Assembly (NCBI GenBank): GCA_903813345.2
Contig: CAIIXF020000009.1
Span: forward strand, 5,388,030-5,452,029
DNA length: 64,000 nt
Source of the DNA: Owenia fusiformis
Taxonomy: Eukaryota; Annelida; Polychaeta; Sabellida; Oweniidae
Direction: 5' to 3'
Below are positions 1 through 13,284 of this stretch, piece after piece (positions within the stretch are counted from its first letter, which is position 1; each line of letters starts with the position of its first letter). Below the pieces are notes generated by a model that did no database searches, had not been told where the DNA came from, and was given only the letters and a program-made list of their open reading frames with translations. The translations under genes and the position numbers were made by a program.

Positions 1-82
1 GTAGTTTGGAGAGTGCATATGAAATTACAGTCTTGCAAAGGCTCAGGAAATGGTTCGTAAGGTAATTATTTAAACAACATAC

Positions 83-3000
83 CTGTTTAGTGGGCACCCC
101 TGCCTCTTCAGCCAATCTCTTTCTCAGGTCTTTCACAGTACTATGTACAGGCATAGACAACCCTACTCTGACTTGCTGTGGCCTAGCGTCAAGGTAAACA
201 ACTGTCACAAACAAGGCTCGGTTGATTTTCTGAGGAATTGGCAGTGACACACAAACAAATGGATCAAATGTATTGCTTTGTTCGTTACACGTTGGACATG
301 TTAGAGACGACCTATGAAGGGCTTGGAATAAGTCATACACGTAACTGTTATTGCATCGCAGGTGGTTCGCAAGAGCTTCCTGTGCTAAGTCTTCATCTGA
401 TCTCCCATTTCCACCCTGGAATATAACGAAGCATAGATTTACTTAAACACTCCAGGTATTTAAAAAATCATCCGTTTCGGAAATTATCCGACTTTAAAAT
501 CAAAACAGTTCATGTTTTGAAAAACATCATAACATGTTTTGGTTTTGGTAAGTAATAGGTACCAGTCACATTGGAAAATTATTTTTTATATTTGAATTAG
601 CACTCAGAGCTACAGACGTATCATCTTCCAAGTTTATTTCTCCCAATAATCAAGATAAGCTATTGAACTTCGGAGAAATTCCCACATTGCACATTGAAGA
701 GATTTTATTAAACGCTTTCATTCAAGATAAGAAATAGAGATTTATACAGAACAGAAATGTTTTCATCGATGCTAAGAATCAATTATGTAAGCGGAGTACT
801 TGATAATCCAGGGCCTAATATTAATACCTGCTTAAAGGAAAAATACAAAAAGCAGACCATTATTTTTCAATTTAGAATCCTTTTGCCTGTCAATGCCTTA
901 CTAAATCTAAAAAATCAAAAAGTTTATTTTTAACTGGATGCTGTATTTACATCCATCAAGCATCAAGGTATTTCTAAAACAAAAATTGATGAATGAAGAA
1001 CACCGCATTATTTCAAAGAATTCAGGCACGACGATTCATCTTAAAATTGATAAACATTTGTAGGTGCCATCATAAAGATATAACAACAAGGAGATATGTT
1101 ATTGCTTTTTGAAGATTTGATGGATTATGAGCCAATTGATCGATCTAATGACGTAATGCGATGTGAAGGCTAATAGATATAGACATTCATCTGAGGGTAA
1201 AATCATTAATAACCAAAAATCCATTTTATAAGTCGTGAATCGCCTATTATTTTTTACATCCTATAGATTTTGTACTTTGATGATAAAGAACATATAATGA
1301 TTTGTTCATAGAAAATTTATACTGCAGGCATCTTTTTCATCACATACTTTCTCAGGGATCTCCCCTTGTTTTTTCTCAACAGGTTGAGATATTCTAATAC
1401 GATAATAATTCATTCTTATGACTATGAGCAAATTGATTTCAAAAGTGTGGCACAATAAAACCTGTATATTCAAACACCCCTCTAATTTCAACACAAGTGC
1501 AATATTTACTTTTTGGTCCAATTTTTATGTCACCACCAAAACTGGAGACATATTGTTATGGTCTCCAATTTTTTTGACATGGCATTCGGTGGTTGGTGTT
1601 CAGAGTTTGATGCTCGGCATCTGTCACAAATGGCAGGTAGTAATACTTTGCATGTTAATGCCTTCTTTAATTTGACATAGATAACCAAGTTAAGGAACTT
1701 TAAAATGTGAAAACCTGCCTATATGAACACTTTTGACCAGTCCAAGTGGTGTTCGGAAACTTAGGATGAGACAAGTTTTACTGTATGTAATTTTCCAATT
1801 CACAACAGGATGTAACAACTCACGCCATTCTAATGCTGGAGAGGTCATTACACTTTATAACTATAAACATAACATTAACATACAAAATGTCACCACCTGC
1901 CATTTGTTACAGATGCAAAACACCACGCACCAAACAGCAACCGCTGCCACTTTTGGAGTGACATATAATTTACCTCCAGTAAAAAATATGCAACATAAAT
2001 GGAAAACAATACATAATGATATTTTAAGTTAAAATTTTCATGAAACAGGTTAAAAGTATTAATATTGGAAATATATTATATGTTCATGTGTATAAGAACA
2101 ACTACTGAAAGGGGTAAGGACCAAAAAGTATTCAAAGTTAAAAAATGAACATCATATAACCAATCTAATTTTTCTTTAAGAGAGTGAAGTAAGTGCTAAA
2201 ACAATGCAAGAAATTTATCAATGGAATTGATGAATGACCCTGTATAACAGAGTCAGGATTGTAAAGTTGATTAATTGTACTGTTTTCACTTGTTTTTGCT
2301 GGGTTTTATGCAAATGTAATATTACGATAACCAGTCTTGATCTATTTAGAGACTTTGGAATAATTTGTGAACGACCTAAGTTCCATTTATAAAGATTATG
2401 GTAATTTCGTAAAATAGGAAGAGCATTCAGGATGTCCTATGCTAATATGAATGGTGCTATTTTTTATGTAATGTAATGTAAGGACCAATTTCTCATCTGC
2501 TCTGGATCTACTCTTTTTAATGTTGTTAATCGTTCAAGCGGATCAAAAGTGTATATGATTTATTAGAGCTTTAAAATGGTACATGATGAATGTATTTGTA
2601 TTATCACTCCCTCCAGTTTTCTGCAAGTTAAAATGCTAAATTCTGCAAGTGAAATTAGTGAATTCTGCAAGGGGAAAGGCTAATTTTGCAGAAATTCGAC
2701 GGAAAATAGTGTGATAGATATAACAAAAAAAACGGGAAAATATTGTGATAGTCAAGCAGTCAGTCACTACGTCACTACTCAATACATGCTGCCATCTAGC
2801 GACAGAAATCAAATGATGAAGTTTAAAATTTTCACTATGCATATTAATTTTGGTCATTTTTTTTTTCTACAAGGTATTTGACCGAGAATGTGTCAAATTG
2901 TTACAGGTAACACTGATTATTTAAACTTTTGGAAAATATATCAATTCAGCGAAGATTGACCAAAATAATTGATTCTGCAATTCTGCAGGCATAGGCAAAT

Positions 3001-6000
3001 TCCAACCGCGCTCTTGCAAACACAAAATCTTTTTTACAGGAGTTATTGTAAAATGTGTATTGAGTTGATGTTCACTAAACACAGGTGTTCCGTAAAAACT
3101 GTTTAAAGATATGATTAAAAAAAGGTTTTCCTGGAAATCTGATGACAAGATTTATGAAGCATCTGCCTACCAACCCATCAAAAGTACAATAAAAATGTAT
3201 TATCCTGTTCAAACATCCTGAAACCAGCGTTTAGCAGTATAATTCGAGACTCTTACAAAATTTTAAGAGATATAAAGAGATTCCCTGCGATATGTTGAAA
3301 TTTAGACGACTAGTATGTACTAGAACCAGGTAAGAAACATAAAATAACCAAGGTTACCATGATAAATTATTTTACCCCAAGGAAAGATATTTTCAAATAT
3401 ATCTGTTTTATGGTTTACAGTTCTGTTTACACATCAATATCAGCAGATATAAAACCAACTATTTATTACATTAGAGATGCAATTTCACCTTTCTTTGAGA
3501 TATCCATTTATCTAGAGGACATAGGGGCACAGCAATCTCGGACACGGGGCATTGTCGGACGATCTTCAATAATTCTTTATTTTACATGGTTCCTTTATTG
3601 AAACTTTGTATTAGAGACATGATATTATCGATGTGGTGCTATTTATCGTAAAAAGTCTAACAATGCCCAGGATTTTCACCTGATACCAAGGGTTTGTGCG
3701 GGAATGCCCCGTGGCTGACAATGCCGCTATGTTACATCGTGTTTGCACTGTTTGGCAATGAGGAACCTTCTTTCAAATGTATTATGAAGTAATTGTTCTA
3801 TTACATTCAAACAATAAATGACATCATTTGATAAAACACTTGTAATGGTACAATTGAGTTACAAAAATACATGTAATAGATAAAACAATAGATAATTTTT
3901 TGTTAAAAACATGTTTACACTATTGGTACAATTTAGACTTCAGCATATATTAAATGTAAATAGCATCCCTGCTTGTACTATGTCAGAAAGATCTCAATTT
4001 CTTCAAAAATGTCTGGTAGCTTATGGTTTTGTATTCTATTTCCATCAGATTAGTGCAAATGAGTCAGAGAAAGATAAATTACATGAAGAACGATCTTAGA
4101 GTTAATCAAACATGCATAAGGCTTCTAAATTTCTTAAATCTTATTGAACTGAGAAGAGTACACAGCCTGTATAATCCGTCTGAACAACTCTCTTATCGAA
4201 CATATCTTAATGTGAACACTTTTCTTGGTCACAAATTTGTTATCTACCATTAATCCACATATAAAGGAAATCTTAAAATGTGAACACCTGCTAATCTGAA
4301 CTGAACACTTTTGACTGGGTTGAGTGATATTTAGATTAAACAGGTTTTACTGTAAACAAAAATCCACACAGCAACCATTACATAGTAAAATTGGTGGTAG
4401 TTGATTATGTCTATCTGAGGTCAGGTCAGACCACATTGAAATTAGAAGAAAAAATAAAAGATAACATGAATATTATCTCACCTCTTAACTGTACACAAAG
4501 TATCGCTATGGAAATGGATAGAGGTTTTATTTACTTCTAAGGGGAAGTGCTTCAAGTCAAGTTATTTTTGTAAATAATGTTAAATTTATCAGCGGTCTGT
4601 GCTCCAGATAAAGATTGCTATGTTGAATAGCTGTATACTACTCCAATGAAATTGTTTTCATCATGTTCATGAATACATTGCACCAACAGTGGTCTTGGAA
4701 GGATCAGAGCAACTGTGTGCTGAACCCATTAAAAATTTGACAAATACATGGTATTCATTAAATATGTTTGCTTCTTGACAAAATGATGAAATACTCAGAC
4801 TTTTTACCAAAACAGGTAAAATTATTATTTATGTTGAGGGAAAAATTACAACAGAGCAGTGACCACAACATTGGAAATGACAGTACTTTTAACTTATAGT
4901 CAGTTACAGCTTACACTTTACATTTTTTGTAAATGAGATTATTTAATCAGCGTAGTAGATTAATAGTATAGTAATTGAGAATTGAGTTAATGGGTTAATT
5001 AGATGCAAAGAAAATACTATCATATATGATATGTCTAGTAGTAATAGCAACTGAAGCAATGTTATCCTGGAGCAAAATGTAAAAATACAATTGTATTTGG
5101 AAATAAAATGCTTTTGACGAGGTTAAAATTATAAATATGTTTACAGTGTTCTCCCCAAAAAAATTTTTCAACTGGGTGCAAGATTTCAAGTCTGAAAAAA
5201 TCAGCACTCGCTACGCTCACAATATCTCAGTGTAGGTGCTTACTTCACTCATTTTTCAAATCAGAATTTAAGGTGCAGATTCCAACTGGGTGCCAACTGG
5301 GGGGTCTTTGGTTTCAAGTAGGGGGAGCCCCCAGGTAAAAGTGACATGGGGAGATCATTGGTTTAAGATGAGCTCAAAATAAGTGTTTTCAAGATTTGTT
5401 TCATAAAAAAATCTTTGTATTAAAGAGAGTTTTCCATATATAAAGTATGATTGAAAAAAGCTATTTTGTACCCTGCCATATGGTTCGAGGTATATTAAGA
5501 TACCCCTAATATCAAATGATTCCTAACATATATTTAATGATTTGTGATGTATATGTATGTTCATATTCAGTTCATGATCAATGTAAGAAGATACTCAACA
5601 TCAATTAAAAGTTATTCTAAGATATTCAAGTACTTTTTAGGAAATTGATACTTTACATATATAACCACACTTGCAGATTACCCTGTAATTGATGAATTTT
5701 TGCAGTGATTTTCCAGTTTTTTAACAGACTACAAAACAATAATATGGACAATTTTGGTAAATTACATCAATATTTCAAACTTTTGACAGTGCCCAGTTGC
5801 TTAAATACAAGGACTGATAATCATATGATATTCACTTATATGATAAATAACACAAGTTACAGCATCACATCAGCCGCTAAACAGTTTGATCATATCAAGA
5901 TATGATAACTTGATCTGATCAAATACCTGGCTAGCTTGGTTAAAGATAAGGAGATACTTACGTGTACAATACACAATACCTTATCAGTTAGTGTCAATAC

Positions 6001-6986
6001 TTAGTGCCTCCATAACTCGATTATATTCCCTATCAGGAAAACTCAAACAAATTAAATCGACTAAAAACTTAGTCACCAAAAACAAACTTATGATTAATAA
6101 GTTATCTATAGATAATTACCTTATTGGGACGGTATCTCCTTTTTGATGCTGTGTTTAAATCTTCATGTATTTTATCCAGAATCCATAACAAAAATTCCTG
6201 GGCATCGTGTTGAGCATCGCCCCTGTATTGACTTCCATATTTCCCAACGACGTGTTTGAATTCGTTGGATAGGCTAGGTGTATATTGGCAAGACCATAAA
6301 CTCTTCAGGAGTATAGCTAACTGTTCAGTCAATTCACCTTTAGTCCCAAACTTTTTGGCATTACCTCTGTTTTGCCGTCTTACATCATGTTTGTAATTGT
6401 TTGTTACAAAGTATTCAGCCAGAAGGTCTGTGTGGTTCAAGCACTGTAATACTGCATTCATAAAACATGTATTTCCATGATTTCTAATACCAGAAACCCC
6501 AGGCACTTGACCATTTGGCATCAATGGGACACCGTTTTTGTTTATTGGAGGTTCTTGTATACATGGTGTTGTTTTTTCTATGGCACCAGAACTTAGTTGT
6601 TTATTTTCCGCATTATTTCTGATTTCACGTTCAGCTTGCTGATTAATATTTATATCCTTATTAGATGCGTGTGTAACACTTACACCAAGATTCACAACAT
6701 GTTTTGCGATTTTGTGCACCCAACTTTCAAACCTTCGCATGGATGGCTTTTTAGACACTTTGTTTTTGTTTGGGGCTTTGCCTTTATGAGACTGATCCTC
6801 ACAGTTATTGAGAACATTTCGTGTTATGTTATCGTGAGATATTCTTGGAACACTTTGACTTACATTTCTATGTTGTTCAGTGAGTTGTTTATAATTTACA
6901 AATCCCGGTACACAGTCATCTTCTGCCCCGAGTACATCGCCTTGGGAAGCCGATCTATTTCGACCCCCCGGTACACCAGTACTCAT
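83..6986 (-). CDS. USP31/USP43-like: Ubiquitin-specific protease, USP31/USP43-like (5' part, runs off left edge)
   Basis: Two coding exons are visible: 6120-6986 (289 codons, ATG at 6986, donor GTAATT, phase 0) and 83-415 (111 codons, phase 0 at both ends, donor GTATGT). The rest lies beyond base 1. Exon 1 has a polar N-terminal stretch of about 165 residues. The Cys box follows, with GIRNHGNTCFMNAVLQCL carrying the catalytic Cys, and then YGSQYRGDAQHDAQEFL. Exon 2 has the zinc-finger/fingers part (SLTCPTCNEQSNTFDPF) and leads into the ubiquitin-like linker (PIPQKI, VTVVYLDARPQ). USP enzymes hydrolyse ubiquitin isopeptide bonds. The catalytic His box must lie off the window. The order RSDEDLAQEAL then SSLTCP then SNTFDPF matches my memory of USP31/USP43. 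The choice between the two paralogues is open. Confidence 0.9.
1527..1916. repeat. ATGTCACCACC-family repeat with an inverted 44-bp partner
   Basis: The segment starts ATGTCACCACCA at 1527. The 44 bases 1617-1660 (GCATCTGTCACAAATGGCAG...) match the reverse complement of 1873-1916 at most positions. Further members start at 40086 and 56277 with the same order of motifs (ATGTCACCACCA, then GGTTGGTGTTC, then CATCTGT-ACAAATG, then TTTGCATGTTAATG). I take it as a non-autonomous dispersed element. Its class is not determined. Confidence 0.6.
5145..5359. repeat. MITE-like element, GTGATCTCCCC family
   Basis: It opens with AGTGTTCTCCCC and closes with GGGGAGATCATT, approximate terminal inverted repeats. 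The middle contains 'ACTGGGTGC' segments shared with the copies at 39766-39983 and 60925-61030. It lies in USP intron 1. Confidence 0.55.
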
Positions 6987-9097
6987 GCTATCGTTTTATA
7001 GTTTTCGTACCTAATATAAGTTCCATTCTTGCGTAGAAACATCGATTTTATGGAGAAATTTTAAAAGTTCAAAATAATATTTCCGCCATTTTTATTGTTT
7101 TACTAGATGTACAACGCTCAACTTGAAACGAAACCATGGACTTTTTAATTTTAATTGAATGCGAGTACTGGTAGAGACATCTTTAAATCGACTATTTCAC
7201 TAAAACTATGTAGGCTTTTTTTGCACACAGCCGCCAGTGTCCCCACCATTTGGTCACAGAAAGCAAAGTCTAAAAATAGTCAAGACAGCCTTATATTAGC
7301 CAGGAACTCTAAACTGTTTGAGTTCAGGAACATCTGCTTTGCTTTCAGTGTGGAGATACTGGCGCATGTGTTTTTGCATCAAACTTTTTGCTCAGTTCTT
7401 TCTATGTCTTCTATGGTCGTACTGGTTACTGATAAGTACGCTAATGAAAGCCCACTGACATGTTTTAAATGAAGACAAACCGGTTAATTAGATCACAGAT
7501 TAGATGAAGAAAGACAAACAATTAAATTAGATGATCAAGACAGAGTGTAAACTTATGTATTTTTAACACTAGGTGGAGCTGCCATGACGTTTCAGATTGG
7601 CATTTGCCATCCTTCATCTGTACACCCATTTTTTTCAAAATACACAGTTACATGTAATACATTCTGATGATACACCATCCTATTTAATAATCATTCCTTT
7701 TATATTAAAGTCATTATTACATAATTTCTATCAATTGAATATAAAATATCGTTTGTTATGTAAGTATGTATTCTAAGAAAGAATAATATGTTCAGAGGAA
7801 AATAAAATATTTCATACAGAATTATCAATATCTATAATAAATGAGAAAAAACAACAACACTATCTTACTTTGTTGTAAAAATCATATATTTGACTTTGAA
7901 ATACAATTATAATTTACTGAAATTATTGCATTTAAAAATGTGGAAATTACGTTGGGGAATAATGTCAAAATAATTAACAGGTGAAAATAACTTAAAAAAA
8001 ACATATTATAATTTTATACCTTTTCCACCCCCACCCTCCAAAGTCTCCAAATGTCTAAACTTGGAGATGATTCCTAAGAGAAGACAAATATATTGTCTGT
8101 TAGTACAATACTGCAAATTTAATTTAGTATTTAATTTGGCAAAGCATCCCTTTAAAATTATTGATGACAATAATTTAGCTCATATTTGAGAAAACATATC
8201 TAAATACCATAGGATAGCATGGTAAACTAGGTTTTAATTAATGAACATCGAACATGACTGTATATTCACGCCTTCTATAAACTGTGAACAAAGTCAACAT
8301 TTCACCCGGGGAATATTCGTGAAGAATATCCCTGGTAATACGAATAATGTGTGACGTCATAACAGCAGGCCGTAGTAATGGTGTATCATAAATGAATATT
8401 TGAAACATTTTGGTGAGTTTTCATGTTTGAATCATCATATAGATCTCATAGCAGGTGTAATATCATCGAATACACCCCTTAGGGCTAGGCACAAAAGCTT
8501 TCGAACAGAAAACGTTTAAGCCAAGCCCTGCGGGGTGTATTCAACGATATTACCCCTGCTCTTCGGTCTATATTCCTTAATTTAAAAATGACAATCATGA
8601 GAAAATTTGTGAATTGCCAATTTGCCAAAGTGGGTCCCCAATTAATTCACTTTACAGTATCCTCGCTCTGTTTCCCTTAAAGTGTTTTCAAAGTGGTGAT
8701 GTCAAACATTAATCCTCATTCATGATTTCTTTGGATTGCCTGCTATAACACATGAACCAATTTTCCATTTAAATACATACAACATTTATCTTAAACAGCA
8801 CTTGCAGTACTGACTATCACTGTACAAATTATAACAAGTACACATGCAAGGCTATAGTCTGGCATGGACATAGTCTTGTAGAATTAAGCCTCCCTCAATC
8901 TTGTATTATTAGTCCCGCCATTCCCATTTTCTGTATTTTTCTTGTGTTACACAATCCTGACTCTGGGAATAGTTGGGGGAGGGATATCAGTCTTTGTATC
9001 AATACCATGTAAGATTTGCACGTTCATTGAGAGATAAATATCACATACAGTGCTGATATTGTCAATTATAACATGTCCTGTACAATGTCACATAATG
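6987..9097. other. Intergenic region between USP 5' end and LAMTOR3 3' end
   Basis: Both flanking genes are on the minus strand, so this stretch holds the USP promoter side and the region downstream of LAMTOR3. I see no convincing exon, RNA gene or core promoter motif. The one clear structure is the long hairpin at 8450-8560, plus a short palindromic GGGAATATTCGTGAAGAATATCCC at 8311-8334. Confidence 0.5.
8450..8560. repeat. Foldback/MITE-like hairpin
   Basis: The left arm AGCAGGTGTAATATCATCGA-ATACACCCC pairs with the right arm GGGGTGTAT-TCAACGATATTACCCCTGCT. Inside it a second pair GGGCTAGGC/GCCAAGCCC continues the fold. The spacer is about 30 bp. This suggests a small non-autonomous DNA element. 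No target duplication was seen. Confidence 0.65.
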
Positions 9098-12000
9098 CTA
9101 CGTCGCTTTCACAGCATGCCGCAATTCCTCAATGGTATCCTCTAAGTCTGTTTCTAAGGCTAATATCATTCCTGAAACACAAAAGATTAGTGAGAAATAT
9201 ACATGAATACAAAACGTTAATTAACACAAAACATATCCATGCTAATGGAAAGGAGTAGTAGGTACATGGAATCATAATTACAGTAAATCAGTCTATATAG
9301 GATTCAAAGACATAACATTGAAATAGCAATACTGTCAAAGTAAAGTACAAAAGTAGCCATAGAATAAGATATTGAATTTAAAATAAGTTAAAGGATGTAA
9401 CTATCAAGGGCTTAGAAAACATTAAAAATGACTTTTTGAGGAATGACATCAATTTAATTCTTTTTTATTGACTAGATGGAGTATTATGCATTTTCGATTT
9501 CTAATTGAATGTCAAAGTGCTCTCATAACGAAAGTGAAAGCCCTCAGGCCCGTAGCCAGAATTTTCCAAGGGGGGGTTCACTTTTCCAAAAAATTCTAGG
9601 GGGGGTTCACTTTGGCAAATTTGGCCAAAAATCACTCAAAAAATAGTAAGAATGGTGAAAAACTGAATGATTTTGAAAGAAATTTTGGCCAGGGGGGGGG
9701 CTGGCCCTTCAGCAAAATTGAATTCAAAATCTGCAAGTGTAATATAATATTTGATGATATATTCACCTGTGTTGGCATTGGCATCTGCTACCAGAGTTAC
9801 TATTAAAGGCAGTTTGTTCCAGTGTACAACCTGTAACACAAAAGGGTTTACCTTTATTTATCTGCATGTTATTGATTGTAAATGTATACAATGTATGTAA
9901 ATGCAAAGGGTTATAAAAAAGTATGTGTTCAATTCTGAAAAAGTAAAAAATTATGATCTTATATTACTATGCCATTGAAGTCAGTCTTTTTCCTATCTTC
10001 AGGATAAGTTTTTATTGTGCCTGTCCATAATATGACAGATAAAAAGTATTTTATTATTTTTAACTTATTGAACACCCCTTAGTCGAGCGTAACATAACTA
10101 GTGAAATTCATTGTAAATTAATAAGATCCACTTTCTTACCTGGTGATTGTTATACATGCAGACCATAGATTTGTTCTGGCCTATACCTAGCTTGCTGGCC
10201 TGTTCTGTTACCATGCCAAAGGTTGCTAGGTAACTAGGACGCAGTGCCAGTTCTGGAGCACTCTCTGTAGCAACTGAAACATCGATTTAAAACATATTGT
10301 TCTGTTATGTCTCTGGGTAATTTCCAATTAAGGAAAATTCTCAGAAGCAATTGAAACATTGATTTATCACATTTATATTGATCTGTTACTATGCCAAAGG
10401 TTGCTAGGTGACTAGGATGCAAAGCAGTTTCGAAAACTCTGAAGCATAATTGTATGTTGCAACTTAACATCAATTTACTTATGTAGTTTTTCAATGCAAA
10501 TTCCCACAGTTCTTTACCTTTTAGAACAGGCACCCCATCTCTATCTGTAATGATGATTGCATGAAGTCCATCTGTCCTGAAGTTACAAAATTGAGACATG
10601 TAATAATTAGACAAATGCCTGGAAAAAATGTTTGAAATACTTTTAGCACTTTTAGCACTTTTAATTGCAAAGGCAAAACGTAATTGAATGCAATTGAATT
10701 ATTTCTGTCTTTAAATTGTTTAAAATGGCCGCCATATCAGACAAATACTAGTAATCAAAATAAATTTTCTAATAGAGAGATTTCGCACATACGTGAAAGT
10801 CAACTTATAACGTATACTTATACTTATAGGTAAAGGTACAAGGTGTTTCATAATGTGTGCTTTTTGTCAGGAAAGATCTTCTCGGACTGTAATAAATAAA
10901 GGTCAAAGGGATGCCATTTGTACTTTCTTGAATTGTAGCATGTTTAGTTGATCCAAATGTGTTTGTCTAGAATAAAATAGGCTCATATACGAGTACATAT
11001 GTTATAGTACATATGTTATAGACCCATCTCTTCTAAAATTGGCTTTTTGGAGATGTTTGTTATGAAACACCCTGTATGTCATTTGTTGAGCTACTGAATG
11101 GATCGTTTCAAGTAATTGCTAGAACCTACTGGTTTGATTGGTGTTTCAAATTGATGTTTAAAGTATTTGATTGGATACTGTTCACACTCAGCCAATTAAT
11201 TTTAAAAAATGCTTGCGGTCAATTGTTCCACACACATGTAGGTAAAGCTTTATACGGAGATCCAACTGTATACGTTTATCATCTCGTATATATACCGTTT
11301 TGTAAGTTCATTGAACTTATACTGATCATGAAAACTTTGAAATAATCAACTTGTTTATGTAATGACTCACTCTAAAGGATCATGAGTCACTTTAAAGGAT
11401 CATGTTTATAATACACTACAACTACTAGGACACGGAAGCAAGCATTTAATTATAACTTTGCATAATCTACACGTGCAGATGAAAGTGCATTCACAGTCTC
11501 TGGTTGATGGAGCTTTTCTATATCGGGAATAGTTATCTTCCATTAAGTGCAATTTAAAATTGATTTTAGTAAATATAATAGTTCGACATGACCCTTTAAA
11601 GCATACGTATACGTATAAGTTGTACTTTCACCTATGTGCGAAATCTCTCTATTATCTGATTGGATTCACTTATAATATCAAAAAAACATCTCAAATATGT
11701 ATATCTGAGTTTTGGCAAAAATCATGGATGAAACTATTCAATTTGTGTGCCAATGCGTGACCTTTGGAATACCATCATATTTCTTGTAGGCAGATTTGCC
11801 CTTTGTTTATTTAGTATGATGTAAACCACATCATTACTTCAAACTAAAACAACAACTAGGAACACCTGTTTTATACTTACATGCCAATTAACTTGAATAA
11901 CCATTTCTTTAACTCCTACAAAAAAGAAAAATACATTATGTCCTGTACATATAAACCTGTATATTGTATATACAGGTTTATGTACATCAACTTTTTGATT

Positions 12001-13284
12001 CTGCTTCATTTCAAATACATGTTTGGCTCATTTGGAGGCATTGACAATTTTCTGTTCAAGTTCTCATTGTTTATGACAGATGGCTTAGATGTTTGCTTTG
12101 AGGATGGCCTCAGCTTTGGATCTGGAATTAATATGATTGCAGGTATATGAGTATTTTTATATTGTGCCATACCATCACAGGTTCTGGTCTTGCAGACCTC
12201 CCATAGAACCTCATATTATCTTCCGAGAACAGTATGGGCATAACCGAATGAGTTTACATCATTGCAGTTTCTTCAGTAGCAAAGTACATTACGAAGATAC
12301 TAAACTTCACCTAGTAATGCTGGTACCCAAAGTTGATGGCGGATATTTATACCTCTACAATTTGAGACAGCTGGAACTTTTTGGCTTTGAGGGAAGGTTT
12401 AAAGGCTGGTGTTTAGAATCGATTAAGGTATAAAATACTTGTGTTGGCTTGAAGCCCCAGAGCCCCCTTGCTAGAGGCCTGTATGATTATACTTGTATAG
12501 TGTATTACATGAGTGTAGGGATATATTTTGAGTTGGTACGCCCACTCTTGTTTATATCAAGAGGAAGGAAACCCCCAGAGCTTTAGCGATGACAGACATA
12601 TTACGTCTCCTGCGTATCACCTTCATTTGCGCAAATTCCCCAGTTAGTTTTCGAATATAACACGTCGTTGTGATGTTTTAATCGATGCATGGGCTTTCAA
12701 CAGAGTCTAGTTGAAAGCCCATGATCGATGTAAGCATATTCCTTACATCTGTCTTTGTGATGTGAAATAACAAGCTATGATATTGGTTAACATGCCAGAA
12801 ATCAACATAATATTATTAGAAGCGTTATTAGAAAATTTTGAATCCGCCACTTTTTTTGTAGATTTCGACCAATCAGGATGGTGGGTCTCAATACAGATTT
12901 ACATCATAGACGTGCATGTACCGTATGTCATCTTTGAACCCTGGAGTTTCTCCCCTTTTTGTGTATAACTGTGTCCGAAACATTACTTACATGTAAGTCC
13001 ATAGTCAGGTTCTAGATAAACTGCGATATTTAAACTTTATAAGAGTTCAGAGCTGCATAGAGGATTTGATTGAAAGTCAATAAATTTTTTTTTATTTTTT
13101 TCAAATATCTTTTGCAAACAGAGTCTTAAAACTTGTGAGATTTATTCTTAACAATTGTCATTGGCCATATATAAAAGCAAACATACCCAATACATGTCCC
13201 TACACTATATTCACCATGATTTATCAAGTATATATTGATTTATTTGCCTAAAAGTGAGTCAAAACAGAAACTTACATCCATCAT
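9098..13284 (-). CDS. LAMTOR3: LAMTOR3 (MP1), Ragulator complex subunit, complete
   Basis: Six coding exons on the minus strand: 13276-13284 (ATGATGGAT), 11881-11915, 10518-10576, 10140-10273, 9767-9830 and 9098-9171, ending TAG. All introns are GT-AG and the phases join (0, 2, 1, 0, 1). The product is 124 residues, the same length as the human protein as I remember it. The roadblock fold is recognisable from GLHAIIITDRDGVPVLK, ALRPSYLATFGMVTEQASKL, WNKLPLIVTLVADANANTG and a C-terminal helix LEDTIEELRHAV. LAMTOR3 pairs with LAMTOR2 in the Ragulator on late endosomes and lysosomes, where it anchors Rag GTPases for mTORC1 activation and scaffolds MEK1-ERK. The start could be either of two adjacent ATGs. 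A decayed copy of exon 4 lies upstream of that exon. The gene is divergent from the WBP1-like gene. Confidence 0.95.
9547..9716 (+). repeat. Dispersed repeat, GGCCCGTAGCCAG family
   Basis: It begins GGCCCGTAGCCAGAATTTT, has two GGGGGGGTTCACTTT segments, and ends in a G-run followed by CTGGCCC. The reverse complement of the same series (TTTTCAAAAAGTGAACCCCC ... CCTGGCTACGGGCC) occurs at 20580-20744, and a fragment at 51033-51062. It lies in LAMTOR3 intron 5. The class is unknown. Confidence 0.6.
10340..10440 (-). pseudogene. Decayed tandem copy of LAMTOR3 exon 4
   Basis: Read on the minus strand this encodes ALHPSHLATFGIVTDQ, against ALRPSYLATFGMVTEQ in the real exon (10140-10273). The flanking intron sequence is duplicated as well ('AGCAACTGAAACATCGATTTA' beside 'AGCAATTGAAACATTGATTTA' on the plus strand). 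The nearest AG acceptor gives a different frame from the functional exon, and the second half of the exon is not preserved. I read it as a partial duplication that is no longer used. Confidence 0.7.
11944..11986. repeat. Short near-perfect palindrome
   Basis: TGTACATATAAACCTGTATAT on the left pairs with TATACAGGTTTATGTACA on the right, with a loop of only a few bases. It lies next to LAMTOR3 exon 2. It is probably the remnant of a MITE. Confidence 0.55.
12000..12430. other. Unassigned low-stop stretch in LAMTOR3 intron 1
   Basis: The stretch has higher complexity than the surrounding intron. On the plus strand two adjacent open frames cover it (through about 12150, then 12137-12433). On the minus strand a short Ser/Pro-rich frame (PDPKLRPSSKQTSKPS) covers part of it. 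I recognise neither reading. It may be a decayed retroposed or transposon fragment. I do not call a gene. Confidence 0.3.
12681..12729. repeat. Inverted repeat around GGGCTTTCAAC
   Basis: ATCGATGCATGGGCTTTCAAC is followed after 8 bases by GTTGAAAGCCCATGATCGAT, which is its reverse complement with one small shift. It is a hairpin of about 20-bp arms in LAMTOR3 intron 1. No function is assigned. Confidence 0.6.

Larger units (their letters stand above)
416..6119 (-). other. USP intron 1 (5.7 kb), no exon seen
   Basis: This is the intron between the two USP exons. I found no coding exon in it on either strand. It holds repeat debris: a pair of inverted 44-bp segments (1617-1660 and 1873-1916), MITE-like sequence around 1702-1788 and 4275-4355 (the AATCTGAAC/ACAGGTTTTACTGTA family), ATTCTGCAAG-type repeats at 2618-2700, and a GTGATCTCCCC-type element at 5145-5359. 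The rest is AT-rich sequence without recognisable structure. Confidence 0.7.

Noticed and set aside
6597-7001. 134-residue plus-strand frame
   Set aside because: It is the antisense shadow of the USP first exon.
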